Both the position numbers and the translations under genes were made by a program. From positions 1 through 60,148 of the forward strand of contig NW_019775466.1 of assembly GCF_001039355.2 (NCBI RefSeq): 60,148 nucleotides of DNA. Reading direction: 5' to 3'. The notes beneath the pieces are model-generated. The model had not been told where the DNA came from. It ran no database searches and worked only from the letters and a program-made list of their open reading frames with translations. Positions 1-20,270 of the stretch are shown here, piece by piece. Source of the stretch: Lingula anatina (Eukaryota; Brachiopoda; Lingulata; Lingulida; Lingulidae). Numbering within the stretch: position 1 is the first letter of the stretch; each line of letters begins with the position of its first letter.

Positions 1-319
1 TGTTGAATGTGAAGTTAAGCATAATGTACTTTTGCATCAGAATTGACAGTAGCCTGTTTTGTGCATTGTTATTGTCTGCTTTTTGTCTGTACATTTGACA
101 GCTTTGCTGCCTTGTTTGTTTAAGGTGACACCACTTTTGTCTAAAGCATATGTTATTGTACTATAACAATTTACATTTGATTAGTTCTGAAAAGATGTAT
201 ATCATGCAGTTGCTAATGGAAAGAAAAAGTTTTTGTTGGCATTCTAATTGAAGATGTTTAAGTCATATATGATTTAATGTGGCATTAAATTTCATTAGAT
301 ATTATTTTTATAATTCCAG
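1..319 (+). other. Last intron of NNT (partial)
   Basis: Non-coding AT-rich sequence that ends in a polypyrimidine-poor but valid acceptor (TTCCAG at 314-319), immediately before the NNT terminal exon. Its 5' end is outside the window. A segment at 88-117 recurs almost exactly at 51872-51901. I see nothing else in it. Confidence 0.75.
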
Positions 320-469
320 GTTATCGTAATGAAGAGAACGATGGGCGTAGGTTATGCTGCCGTAGACAACCCAATCTTTTACAAACCCAACACATCCATG
401 TTGCTAGGAGATGCCAAGAAAACGTGTGACGCACTATTAGCAGGAGTCCGTGCTCATTATGAGCAATAA
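320..469 (+). CDS. NNT: NAD(P) transhydrogenase, mitochondrial: C-terminal exon (partial gene)
   Basis: This is the last coding exon of nicotinamide nucleotide transhydrogenase, the inner-mitochondrial-membrane enzyme that couples proton import to hydride transfer from NADH to NADP+. Read in phase 0 from the acceptor at 318-319, it encodes 49 residues and a TAA stop. The segments [19 protein letters not shown] and [20 protein letters not shown] match the end of the NADP-binding domain III almost residue for residue; this domain includes the GYAAVDNP and GDAKK motifs lining the NADP(H) site. The protein ends ...RAHYEQ, much as vertebrate NNT ends a few residues after the same block. The rest of the gene lies upstream of the window. 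It is convergent with MCM3. Confidence 0.95.
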   Translation, partial: VIVMKRTMGVGYAAVDNPIFYKPNTSMLLGDAKKTCDALLAGVRAHYEQ

Positions 470-1600
470 CACTAACTTCACTGATAGGAGAAATGCTAGC
501 ATTATTATTAGATATATAATATTTATATTGAAGATGTTGACATCTAGCGACTGCCAATTCCACAGCAGTATAACTTGCATAATGAAACATTAGCTTTGGA
601 AAAAGACGGAAAAAGTAGCCATTTTTTGCGGAAGCGATGTTGGTTTTTGTGTTCAGTGTGATGATGTTTATGTATGATGTAGACTGATTTTACCACGTGG
701 AAAAACATTTGATGTTCATCCTGAAATGAGACGGCTGATTGTTTCTGAGGATTTGCTATGTGGTAGGAGAAATATGCAAACTGCCAGACCTGAGAATGCT
801 TTTGAGATCATGACAGTATTTATACACACAAATAATTGTAAACTGCTTGAGAAAATGATCATTTTAATGGAAAAAAATAATTGATTAATGAAAAATTAAC
901 CAAACATAAAAACTATTTAAATTGCTTGTTGAACAATTTCATGAGCAAATAAAAAAAGTTTCTCTGATCACAGGATTCATAAAGTTATCATGTGGTTTCC
1001 CAATCAGCAGAAAAAATAGTCATTTGTAACTTTGAGATTTACTGGCAAAGTGGAAGAAGATGTCTGTGGTCTTTGTTGGTACTCGAATTTACCTCAAATT
1101 GTTAAGTTTTGTTGGAATTTTTGCAGTAAGATGATTACGAAGTATGTAGATGCCTAATTTTTTTTTTTTTTTTTTTTTAGTATTTTGTGTAGTCACAAGT
1201 TTTTCACATTTGAATCACTGCAGTTGAAAGTAAGAGTGTAACGTACTGTCTGGTCCTTGTTGTATTGTTTCTTTCAGTTTTGAATTCATTGTTTTCACTG
1301 TAGTCTAGTCCACATGTAAGAAACACACCATCTTGTGCTCTTGATGGAGTAGAACTTCCTGGAAAATAGCATCGTTTGTTTTCAGTTTTAAACGAGGAGT
1401 AGACGACAGAGAATTCGCCATCTGCTATCCTTTCTGACCGTTTTTTTCCACGAGAAGGCAGCTTTAATGTGCTGTATGTTGATAGATAGGTTTTGCGTTA
1501 GATATCATTTCACGGGTCTAAAATGCCAATATTGTTTTCTGAAGTTTTCTACTGGATGCGATGCTGATGGAGCCATACTAATAAAAGATTGAATTTTTGT
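470..1600 (+). other. NNT 3' UTR with polyadenylation signal
   Basis: Sequence after the NNT stop, without coding potential. A canonical AATAAA lies at 1580-1585 and is followed by a T-rich downstream element, so the UTR is probably about 1.1 kb. An earlier AATAAA-like stretch near 950 could give a shorter form. A poly(T) run of about 20 lies at 1159-1179. Confidence 0.6.
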
Positions 1601-2611
1601 GACTTTATTTTCTGTTTTCTTGTCTTGAAATATGATCGATTTTATTACCGTTTATTCTTAGAATAAAATTACGATTTTGTTATCAGTAATTGTGACTAAA
1701 GGCACACTTAAATAGCATCAAACAACTTAACAGAAGAATGCAATGAATCAGATATAATTAACAAGTGACAGTGCATTTATAGTCTTACCTTGTGGGAGAT
1801 GGGATAAATTTCTTTTCAAAATTATCAAATCATTTCAGTTGGACCTATCTGGACTTCACCTGCTGCAGCCTAATTTACAGGTTACAGTCAAAAAAGAATT
1901 GAAGTCAAATATTTTAAGTACAAAGCTGTCACTTTATTTACATTAAGACAAACCGTTTTGTCAGGTTTAAATACATTTGGTGCAGAAAAAAATTCAAAAT
2001 GCTTAACACTGTAATTGTACTCATCATATGTACATTATTGGCGTTCATTGTATTACTTCATCTCCATTTTGCCCAGTTCAAACGCCTGCAGATAAATTAT
2101 TGGAAACCTGTCCTACAGTGTAAATAACTGTGTAACATCCAAGCATAGCTTGTGGGTATCAAATAGGAAAACTTCCTCCATGCTCTGGGTTTTAAACATC
2201 ATGTAACAATATCCAGCAACTTTCTAAATGTTCTTCTGAATATCAGACAAAGGGAGATAGTCCTCTTCTAAGTAACATGGCCAGCATTACCAAGAAATAT
2301 TCCAATTTAATCTGCATAACTATCGCCCATTACAAGTAAACTCCAGCAAGACTTAAAAGATGAAACTGGCAGCAGAAAAAAATTCTTGAAAAAATCCCTG
2401 CAAATCCAATGTTCTGTCCATGACCTTGACATTGTTGTCAAACCTCAACACAGCCAAATAAACAATATATACATACAGGTTAATACAGATAAATAGAAAC
2501 TTATTTTCAAATTTGCTTTAAGAATCATCTTGCATCACCTGCTGTGTGATCAAGAAAATTTTCGGCTATTCACTTATGTTATTTCTTAATTTTTAGAAAA
2601 ATAGTCCTGCA
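1601..2611 (-). other. NNT/MCM3 convergent spacer and MCM3 3' UTR
   Basis: This is the tail-to-tail region between NNT (+) and MCM3 (-). On the minus strand an AATAAA sits at 1933-1938 (TTTATT on plus), which would give MCM3 a 3' UTR of about 0.7 kb. The remainder is AT-rich and holds no ORF or repeat I can identify. Confidence 0.5.
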
Positions 2612-11643
<9,032 letters not shown>

Positions 11644-12023
11644 GGTGAAGTTTGCAGCTGTTTTTTCAGCGATCGTTCTGATGACTTTTGTTTACCAGTC
11701 GGCCACTGCAGAACTCGCGCCAAATAAGTCACATGATCACAGAAGAGCGGGCATTTAAATCACGTGATTTAAAGGACACTTCAGTATGAAATACTCGAGA
11801 AAAGTTATATCAATGTATCCTAAAGAATTGATATGACTAAATGTTCCTCCTAAAATGTACACAAAAATGTTTAGAGTGAAAGGAATAAAAACAAAGTTAG
11901 TGACCTCCACACGCATCCTGGTATTTTCAATATGTCAGCGCCCTGTTGAAGATGCCGGTTGAACAGATTTAGGGAGTAAAACGATTCTGATTCATATGCT
12001 GGATGGGCTATAACTAGTTTGTT
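11644..12023. promoter_or_regulatory. Shared divergent promoter of MCM3 and TSEN34
   Basis: A 380-bp gap separates the two divergent start codons. CTCGCGCCAAA at 11714-11724 reads TTTGGCGCGAG on the minus strand, an E2F-type site about 70 bp upstream of the MCM3 ATG, as expected of this canonical E2F target. A perfect 20-bp palindrome at 11754-11773 is centred on CACGTG (E-box, 11761-11766). Short upstream ORFs precede the TSEN34 ATG (ATGs at about 11952 and 11996). Sites are read directly; regulation is inferred from family knowledge. Confidence 0.7.
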
Positions 12024-14902
12024 ATGGCAGCTGAGCCTGTTAAGATTTCTTTAGTTTCTAACAAGCCCTTTATTTGGAATGCAGAAGGTTTGTTATGTGT
12101 ATTTTCTGTCTCTCGCCATGTCGATACTAACTTAAAACGTTACGATACGATTCAGTACAGTTTTAAGTAGTATCAGTGATGGCATGTTATTTCTCGACAG
12201 CTGTGCTCTTTTTACTGGTCAGTCAGTCAGAGTAACTGCTCGTGACAAAATTGTCCCTTTATCTGTTTCATTAAGGTTCATTCCTTCACTCATTTCACGC
12301 GGGTTCAAGATCGAAAATATTTAAGAAAGGGGGAGGGGCTTCTCACCGCATTCTTGTTGCCTGGCAAAGAAAATGAGTTAAATATATAGTTCAGAGAAGT
12401 CTTTAATTATATCTGAGATTAAAGATTTTGGTTTCTTATTATTCAGATGTTTGTTGTCTGTTGATGTACAGTTTAAACAAGTTCATAAATCCATAATTAT
12501 ATCAAAAATTAAAGATGTACATGTCATTCTCCTTCAGATGCATGTATAGTCCTTGAAAAGTACCGTATAGTGGGTGCTCTAGCAGGCTGTCTGTCCAGGG
12601 CCCCCAGACAAAACATACAGCTAGGTCTGCCGCTACAGCTGATGCCAGAGGAGGCCATGCTGCTGCTGCAGGAAGGTATGCATGGGTGGTAGTGGAAAAT
12701 TCTTTTCTTACACATTCTCCTCGAATGTCTGCTCTTTATAGGAGAGGTTTATGACTGCTTGGTTTTGTAACTATTATTGGCATTTCAGAAATTATGTCCA
12801 CAAAAGCCACAACTATATACCCCACTTAATATGTAGAGTGGGCAGTGCTGCTGGCAATGTTGTCAATGTCTGCAACATTCCATTGAAACTTTCACTGAAA
12901 CATGTCCAAATTGTCCTTTATTTTAATTAATTCAACTGTGGGATCATTAATTTAAATATACATCTTGCAGCGTATAGTTTCTGAATCCATATTCGTTTTT
13001 ATCAGAGGAAGAGCCATAAAAAATTTCATGTAATTATACACCGGATAATAGGTATTTATTATAGCTGTCTTACATATACGACGTATAGACAGACACACAA
13101 ACAGAATGTGTTAACAGTTCATCTCAGTGTATATTGATACTGGTTCATATTAACGGCTTCTGCCCTGTTAGGTTATGCTCAGCTTGTAAACAGTGACCAG
13201 AACGCCAAGCTGCCGTCACCAGAACAAGTGGACAGGTTCCAGAAGATGAGGGAGGAGAGTTTTAAACAGCAGGTCTGATTAGATTAATAAGAATATTGGT
13301 AAACTTTGAATTTGCTTCAGATTTGAAAGTATAGTTGGTTCCACGGTATTGAATTAATTTTTCAAATAATAATTTACCAGAGGCAGTTGCTAATGTGAGA
13401 ACCCATTATCTACTGAATAAACAGGGTAAGTTTTTTATTTGGATTCAGTTTATATTATGTTACATAAAAACAACTTAACCATATTTGTTTGAAATTTTAT
13501 AGTTTTGCCTCATTGAATTCTCTACAATCCAGGCAGAAATAGGAATAGCAGAAAGAAAACTGATCGTCCAGAGAAGACTTGACCAGATAAAAGAGGGCAG
13601 AAAAGCAAAACGGAAGCAGAGACTAGAGAAGAAGAAAGCCAATGGCCAGGACGTAGACGAAAGAGAACTGATGAGGGATGAAGACAAACTGGATGTTAAA
13701 GACATACAGATCACCCCTATGGGGCAGGAACATGCATTGGTGCAGATATTCACAGGTGACTCTGTGGCAGCCAAGTAAAAATGATAAGCTGTGTTGACAT
13801 GAAGCAGATTCTAAAGCTAATTTACTTGCATAAGATTTAGTTCTTATTGATGTATTTTATACTATATAGGTCTTTCTTTTTTTTTTTTTTTTTTTAAGAA
13901 ACCCAGGATTTAATTGAATATTTAAGAGTTTATTTCTGATCATGAATTGGGTTTAAAATGAATGATTAATATGTGCATATAGCACTAGAATAATTTTCGA
14001 TTTAGTTAAAAACTTTTTTGAGCTGGTCTAAAATTTTTATATCTTATATCCAGAAACCCCCTGGGTTGAAGAAGTTGACACAGACGTCAGATGGGATTTC
14101 CCGTCAACAGAGGAGGAGAGGGTGAGATACAGGGTGTTCCGTGACCTCTGGAGGAAAGGTCACAGCCTGACCTGTGGCGGGAAATTTGGTGGAGATTTCC
14201 TGGTGTATCCAGGTAAGGGAAAGGTCACAGCCTGACCTCTGGTGGGAAATTTGGTGGAGATTTCTTGGTGTATCCAGGTAACGAAAATGTGCGATAAACA
14301 GATGTGGTTAGATTGGAACTGAATGAGACTGTGAATATTGGGCCAACTACCATCATCCAGTAACCAGTTAGTTTTAAGATAAGAAACATGGAGGGCTTCA
14401 TGGAGTCCGCACATGACAAAAGGCAGTTGACCAGAAATCTTAACAAATAGTGATAAGATTCACGTGCCCTCCAGAGAAAATAAGTTATGAAGTTAATTTT
14501 CATTATTTGTCCAAAGATCAAACTTACAATGAAAATCTATCACCCAAATCAATACAGTGTTAAATAATATATATTTTTTTAAATTGAAAAGTGATTTCCA
14601 GAGTATTCTTTCTGCCACTCTGCAATATTAATAACCACACTTGCATTTCCACTGATCATAATTTAAAACTACATAAAATAACATTATATCTGAATGTTTA
14701 TCTTCCATTCCAAGGAGACCCCAGTAGATTCCACTCGTTCTACATAGCTGTTTGTCTGCTCCATCATCAGACAATGTCCGCCGAGAAAGTCGTGGCAATG
14801 GCACGTCTGGGCTCCACGGTGAAGAAGACAGTCGTCTTGTGTTCTGTAGACGATGACGATGAACTGACTTACACTTCTTTACAGTGGACAGGAATTAGTT
14901 GA
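12024..14902 (+). CDS. TSEN34: tRNA-splicing endonuclease subunit Sen34
   Basis: Catalytic subunit of the nuclear tRNA-splicing endonuclease, which cleaves the 3' splice site of intron-containing pre-tRNAs. Six exons with consistent phases: 12024-12087, 12538-12675, 13172-13272, 13533-13755, 14054-14212, 14715-14902; together 290 aa (human 310). The N-terminal domain carries APRQNIQLGLPLQLMPEEA (about 50-68), a conserved Sen34 block. A charged helical linker rich in K, R and E covers about 100-165. The C-terminal nuclease fold has KFGGDFLVYPGDP and LGSTVKKTVVL. The catalytic triad is Tyr227, His235 and Lys266, with exactly the spacing of human Y247/H255/K286. The exon 5 tail with its donor is duplicated in the following intron. 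It is divergent from MCM3 and convergent with FBXO43. Confidence 0.97.
14153..14282 (+). repeat. 65-bp tandem duplication of TSEN34 exon 5 end with its donor
   Basis: Positions 14153-14217 (exon 5 tail plus GTAAGG donor) are repeated at 14218-14282 with about three substitutions, including a second intact GTAACG donor. The first copy holds the catalytic Tyr codon and is in frame. Reading through the first donor meets TGA eight codons later, inside the second copy, so use of the second donor would truncate the protein before His235. Confidence 0.95.
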
Positions 14903-16237
14903 TTAATGACTGACGAATGGATTTGTAATCCAAAGAGGAAATTTATTTATAAAAGTACATTTTTTGCTATGTTTAATTGCGTAATATAGTGGAATTATGA
15001 CAAAAGGGAGTCACCTGAAAAATTACCCTATGAAAGGGGGCCGTAGCGATAGTCCGAAGGTTCAATAGTCCGAAGGTTCATTGGTCCAAATGTTCACTAT
15101 AGAACCTTCGGACCAGTGAACCCTTGATTAAAAAATCGATAAAAATGTTACCACTTTTCGGACCAATGAACCTTCGGACCAATGAACCTTCGGACTATCG
15201 AGACGCCCCCTATGAAAGTATGACCATGGCTGAAACCCATCTAGCCACATGACAGTTATTGAAAATTGGGCTAGATTAGGACCACAGAATCCCCACGTAA
15301 GCATTGGAGCACCCAATCCCAGATTGGACAAATTTGCTTAACGTCAGGACTAAGTAAGATATTTTCCAGTGTACAAAACATCCACCCCTGCAAGAAGTGG
15401 GCATTACTTAGTGACAGATATTATTATTGATGACTGTTTGGTCTGCTTAGTTTATCAGCAACCAATGGGCAGGAAAGAGACTGAACAAGATTATGATGTA
15501 TAAAACGTTTATTTTTATTAGGTCAGTAAATAAAGTTCTTAAAGAAAATCAAATTATTTTTATATCATTTTTATGTCATACATTTAAAATTAAACTGTAA
15601 ATATTTTTATAAAGAAATAAAAGTATGTACATAGGTTTAAACTATAAAACTATTCTTGCTGTCTAAAATAATTTAAAAAACTAAAATCAAATCCCACATG
15701 CAAAGAGGATTTAAACATGCCTGGGGCAGAAAAAAATGTCTCCACTTCAATGAACACAAATCTGGAAGTATCTCTTCAGTTTTGCAAAAATTATGCAATT
15801 TTAAATCTGGGACAAACCACTGGCATTAAAACAGTGTCCGGGTGATCTGACATTAAATAATTTTTTCTAATGTTTGATTTCTTGTTAAGGTCAACAATTC
15901 AGCTCTCACTCACTTCTCACAGACATGTTCACAAACAAATGTCACAGTATGAAGAATTTAAAATCGATGTTTTGGCCTTTGTCTGGTAGGATTATTCTAA
16001 CTACAAGACTTATTCATGAACAAGGCAAAACAAAACTGATTTGTCTGCAATTGTTATATCTAACCCTAAAAATGAAACTACATAAATAATACAAAAATAA
16101 GTACTACGTAATTTTCAATATTGATAAAACAACTGCTCCGGATGACACAAATGACACAAGTCACAGATAACATAAGCACCATATTTGTCATGAAGCACCT
16201 AGCAAAAAAAAAAAAAAAAAAAACATTACAAAAGGCA
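14903..16237. other. Convergent 3' UTRs of TSEN34 (+) and FBXO43 (-)
   Basis: Non-coding. Plus-strand AATAAA lies at 15529-15534. Minus-strand AATAAA lies at 15508-15513 and 15514-15519, so the two transcripts may end within tens of bases of each other or overlap. It contains the MITE at 15036-15210 and an A run near 16205-16222. Confidence 0.55.
15036..15210. mobile_element. Short inverted-repeat element (MITE), about 175 bp
   Basis: The ends GGGGGCCGTAGCGATAGTCC and GGACTATCGAGACGCCCCC are inverted repeats that continue into repeated GTCCGAAGGTTCA motifs in both orientations. CTATGAAAG lies on both sides as a probable 9-bp target duplication (8-11 bp depending on the boundary). There is no coding capacity. 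It inserted in the TSEN34 3' UTR or just after it. The superfamily is uncertain; the TSD length fits MULE or hAT. Confidence 0.85.
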
Positions 16238-18962
16238 TCACAACCTCCTGAGATTCTTTTTACTTTTCTTACTTCCCACCGCTGAAGCTGCCTTCGATTT
16301 TTTGGGGGAAACCATACTGCAGTTTTGTGCTGCATGGTAATTGTTAAAACACTTCGTGCAGAAGTCGTAACTACACCCCTTTCGTGTGCATGTTGCTCTT
16401 TCCTCAGCTGGACTTAGGCGAGATGGACTTTGGCATTTTGGACACTTGCGCAGACTTTCGCCCCACAGAAGTTTTTTGCCTTCCTAAAGAGACAAATTAA
16501 CAGCTACCTCAAAATGTGATTGAAAAGTGCAATTTCACCAGTCATGACGGAAAACAAAACAATTTAATTAGAACCAACAATTTCAGGTACAATTCATCCC
16601 ATTTTCTACCGTTTTTTCTCTTTCTTTTTTTTTCATTTTCTTTTATTTCTCCCCCCCCCCTTTTTTTTTGTTATAAAAGCCACGTAATCTAGACAGTAAT
16701 ATTAGCCATTTTGGCACAATCCTGTCTAAATAGTTTCCAAACCATGAAGTGGTAAGGGGTAAGCTGTTAGTATTATGTCTGATACCAAGAAGCAGCTTAA
16801 CCAGAATCGCAGCATTTCACTTTATACAAGTACCTGGAAGAACTGCTGATGTCTGGACATCTCTGGAGTCTCTTTTACAGGGCTAGGAGGCTTTCCTGTC
16901 ACCTGAACCCGTCCAAGAGGCTCTGCGCCTTCAGTGACTTGTCGCCTGCTGCTGCTAGAGTTCTTACGTGGACTGAGGTCTTTGAGGACATTTTCCTGGA
17001 AGATGACAGAGATTGCTAAGTCTTTGCAAGTTAATATTTGAAAAAAAATTGGAAGATTTTTTTTTCTAAAATTCCCAACAGGAGTTCTTTTACAGTCCTT
17101 TAAATCTGCAACCCTAAGGCTCATTAACTGTCAGAGTGCTATAGCTTAACTTAATCATCTTCATGACATTTTTGTCGCTCTATCACACTTGGAAGTTATA
17201 TGACATGATTAGGAACAATGGCTGTGGAGGATAAGAATGGATCTTGTAAACTTACTGCTCCAAGTCTGATTCTCTTGGCTCTCAGATGCTTCATGTACTG
17301 GGTTCTCCTGGCTTGAGCTTTAGGGTGTGACTCACAAATCTCCCTCCACTCACTGCTTACAAGGCACATCCTGATGTAAATAATAAAGCAGTGCTGATTA
17401 TTAAATTCTTGTTTTAATACTCAATTATTTTTATATTTCTGTAGACAAATTTTACTTCGTTGCCTGACACAAAAAGATAACAAGTACTATAAATCCAACA
17501 CTGATTTGTGATGTATCTGCTTAGTGCTTGTCTACTAACTTATTACAGTAAAGTAATGTTTTGTCAAGTGCTCTGAGACTCAACCTTTAGATTAACTGTT
17601 AAAAAGTAATTTAGGATTTTTTAAAGGTCAACTAGAGGTAAGCCTGAAGAGACCTCGAGTGCTACCTTGCCCTGACACTCACCTGCAGAGGTCAGCACCC
17701 TCCATGTAGCCCAGGATGGTGGACACGCAGCTAATGTTACGAATGTGCAGCTCCCACATGACGTCCACGCTCTGCAGACCCATCTTCCGACCAATCAGAC
17801 GGTCCGGTTCACCAGGAATGAGGTTACCTTTGGTCAGCATCTCCCAAACGTCTTCCTTCTGTGGCATAGGAGGTCTGTGTGATGTCAGAGAATCTCGGTT
17901 TGTCTGAGGGGATTTTTGAAGCAGCGGCGGTGTTGTTTCACAAGTGTTCTTGTATCCAGGCTGGCTTGATGATATATGAGGTGAAAAACCCAGGTCAAGA
18001 TCTGACCTAACACTTTTCTTGTCACAGTCAAAAAGAACTCTTTTGTGGGGTTCAGGATTGTGATCTTTCACATTTTGGCAAGAATGAAGTTGTTGGCAAT
18101 GATTTCTTCTAGAATCTGATTGATTTGAGTCAGAATCACAAATTTCAGTAGTCGTGTTTGGGGCACTAGCTTTGCAACAGTTCAAATGATTTTCCGGGTA
18201 GCTTCCTTGTCTAGTCTCAATATTTGTCTCACTTGAAACGTTCCTAGCAACCAAATTATCACCAAGGCAATGGCTAAATTTGTGGTGCTGGGAGTAAGTC
18301 CTGTTGCTAATTTCCTGTGCTTCAGTTTTATCGGTGAGGGGATCAGGAGTGTGATCCACCTCAGAACTCGAATCCATGGTCTCATTACCCGAGTCTCTAC
18401 GAAGTCTGTAGTGTAAGAGAGTCATCCTAGATGGCGTTGGCTTACCACGCACTGATATGTTGAGTGGGGACGGAGAAAACATTTTGTCAGCATGACATAA
18501 AGGTTTGATTTCTGTATGACCCACAATCCTTTGCTCCTGTAAAGATGTCGACAATTCTGTGCTCGGAGATGCTAAATCCATGCACATGTTTTCTACACTA
18601 GAGGGTGTTGTTGAGCAGCCTGAGTCTAAGCCAGAGTCAGTGTACGTTAACGGAGGCTGAGATGCTTTGGGAAAGAGACACGCCGTCACGTTAAGATCAA
18701 ACATGCCACTCTCATCACCGGGGGAGGCAGAAGGCGGACATTTTGTTCGAGATGGGAATGGTGTGCTTGTGCTCCCATTCCTGGTTTTCAGGCTCTCAAA
18801 GTTCACCCTCAGGCTGTCAGGGTCCGCCAGCATGCCACTGTTTAATCCTGGCTTTGTGGTCAAGTGATGCGGCTGTTGTGGCGTTTTAAAAATATCTTTC
18901 ACTTCCTGCACAGAGATCTCAGGGATCCTGGAGACGCCATGATCTCCACTTACACCTGACAT
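16238..18962 (-). CDS. FBXO43: EMI/Rca1-family F-box protein, APC/C inhibitor (FBXO43/FBXO5 pro-orthologue)
   Basis: Inhibitor of the anaphase-promoting complex, controlling mitotic and meiotic cyclin stability. Coding exons: 17683-18962, 17256-17370, 16834-16995, 16238-16483; total 600 aa. The ATG lies exactly at the acceptor (18963-18964), so a 5' UTR exon lies upstream. The first ~390 residues are low-conservation and Ser/Thr-rich, with a beta-TrCP-type degron DSGLDS at 109-114 and a second DSGNET further on. An F-box covers about 400-440 (HIRNISCVSTILGYMEGADL then SSEWREICE). The zinc-binding region has C533, C536, C551, C556, C561, C564, H569 and C574. The tail KKSKKNLRRL is the conserved C-terminal element used with the ZBR to block ubiquitin chain extension. 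Human FBXO5 is 447 aa and FBXO43 708 aa; invertebrates usually carry one gene. I choose FBXO43 because of its position beside POLR2K, although function may cover both. Confidence 0.93.
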
Positions 18963-19740
18963 CTGAAAATGTGAAATTATGGTTTGGTGAAAATTTTCTT
19001 ATCAAAGCACTGATTGAAATATAAGAGATGCACAAGTGCTTCATTTAAACATATCAGTTATTTTTATGCTTACCCCTCACCCTTTCATTATGTGAATTCA
19101 TTCATTCCCACAAAAAGCTGAAAGTTCCAAAAAGATAAATTTTCTATTTATTTATTTAATTCATAATAATTATTACTATTGAGGGAGGGGGGGGTTACAG
19201 AAAAAGTGCTAAGTAATTTTTTTTTAATTATCTTTCAACTTTTCAAAAAATAATTTAAGTTATTTGTCTCATTAAATCTCCAAATGATTATAACTAATAG
19301 GTAGATCTATTTTTCCCTTTTATTTTTGATATTTTTTAAGAAGAATAATAATAAACAATTAGAATATTTCACAAATTTCTTTATCCTGATTCATAAAAAT
19401 TACGTCCCTATAGCTTAATACTTTCAAAAATTTACGTATCTTCAGACGAGAGGACTACAAAACAGAACCTTTTGAATTTATAAAGTGGATTCCAGTTGAA
19501 CCATACAAGAGCTAGTTACATATTACGTGGCTCGCGTACCACTGCACAAAAACACCCGGCTAATAGGCGGGGAGCTTGGTGTTATTTAAGTAAAAAAATT
19601 ACCTATTTTAATGGAGAAAATGGAAAGATATATTAATGAATGATATAGAAAGTTAAAGTCTCACCTTGCCTATTCTTCAGACTGCAATCCGAGTTCAGCG
19701 ATCACTTTTATGGAGAATATTTTCCTGCAACACTGTTCAG
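18963..19740 (-). other. FBXO43 5' UTR exon and first intron
   Basis: A donor GTGAGA at 19664-19659 (minus strand) defines a non-coding exon from 19665 to roughly 19740. The intron 18963-19664 is AT-rich and contains a G8 run near 19187. The exon's upstream edge is not defined by sequence alone. Confidence 0.6.
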
Positions 19741-19899
19741 TTTTCAAATGATAAATTTTAAACTCTCGCGCTTGGTTCGATGCGTTGACCAATCAAATCG
19801 CTGTATTTGCCAAAGTCTCGCGATATTCTCGTCTAAGGTTTCCGTCTGTCTGTTCCGTCGCCAGCACGCAAAATTACCACCGTTTGCAAAAAGAACGAG
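19741..19899. promoter_or_regulatory. Bidirectional promoter FBXO43/POLR2K and POLR2K 5' UTR exon
   Basis: The region lies between the FBXO43 UTR exon and a plus-strand donor GAG|GTAAGA at 19900, which ends a probable POLR2K non-coding exon. It holds CTCGCGCTTGG (about 19767), an E2F-like GCGC core, and TCTCGCGA at 19816-19823, most of the TCTCGCGAGA motif common in divergent housekeeping promoters. TTCAAA at 19743-19748 reads TTTGAA (CHR-like) toward FBXO43. There is no TATA box. Motifs are seen; activity is inferred. Confidence 0.6.
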
Positions 19900-20270
19900 G
19901 TAAGAGAGGAATTGACGTTTCCCCCCACTCAGTTTGCTGTTAAAATAGCCAGATTTGTATTTTATGAAGTGTATCAACAAACTGTTTTCAAGATCTGCTG
20001 ATAAGGTGGAGAAAGAGGCTTTTATGTAGTGAACTAGGTGACCGCGATATCATTGTCTGTCAATGTATTTCACTAGTGTAGCTGTAATAGTTTTAACAAT
20101 TTTCTTAAAGAATAAAGTGTCGTATTTGCGTTGACAACGCTCCTCAGTCCCGTAGTAGCACTGACAATGAGATCAGGGTTTTTCTCTTTCAAGTTTAGCA
20201 CTCCTAATACTTTTTATGTTAATGAGTGAGAGTAAGGATTGTAGCGATTTGGGGTGAGTGCAGAAAAATC

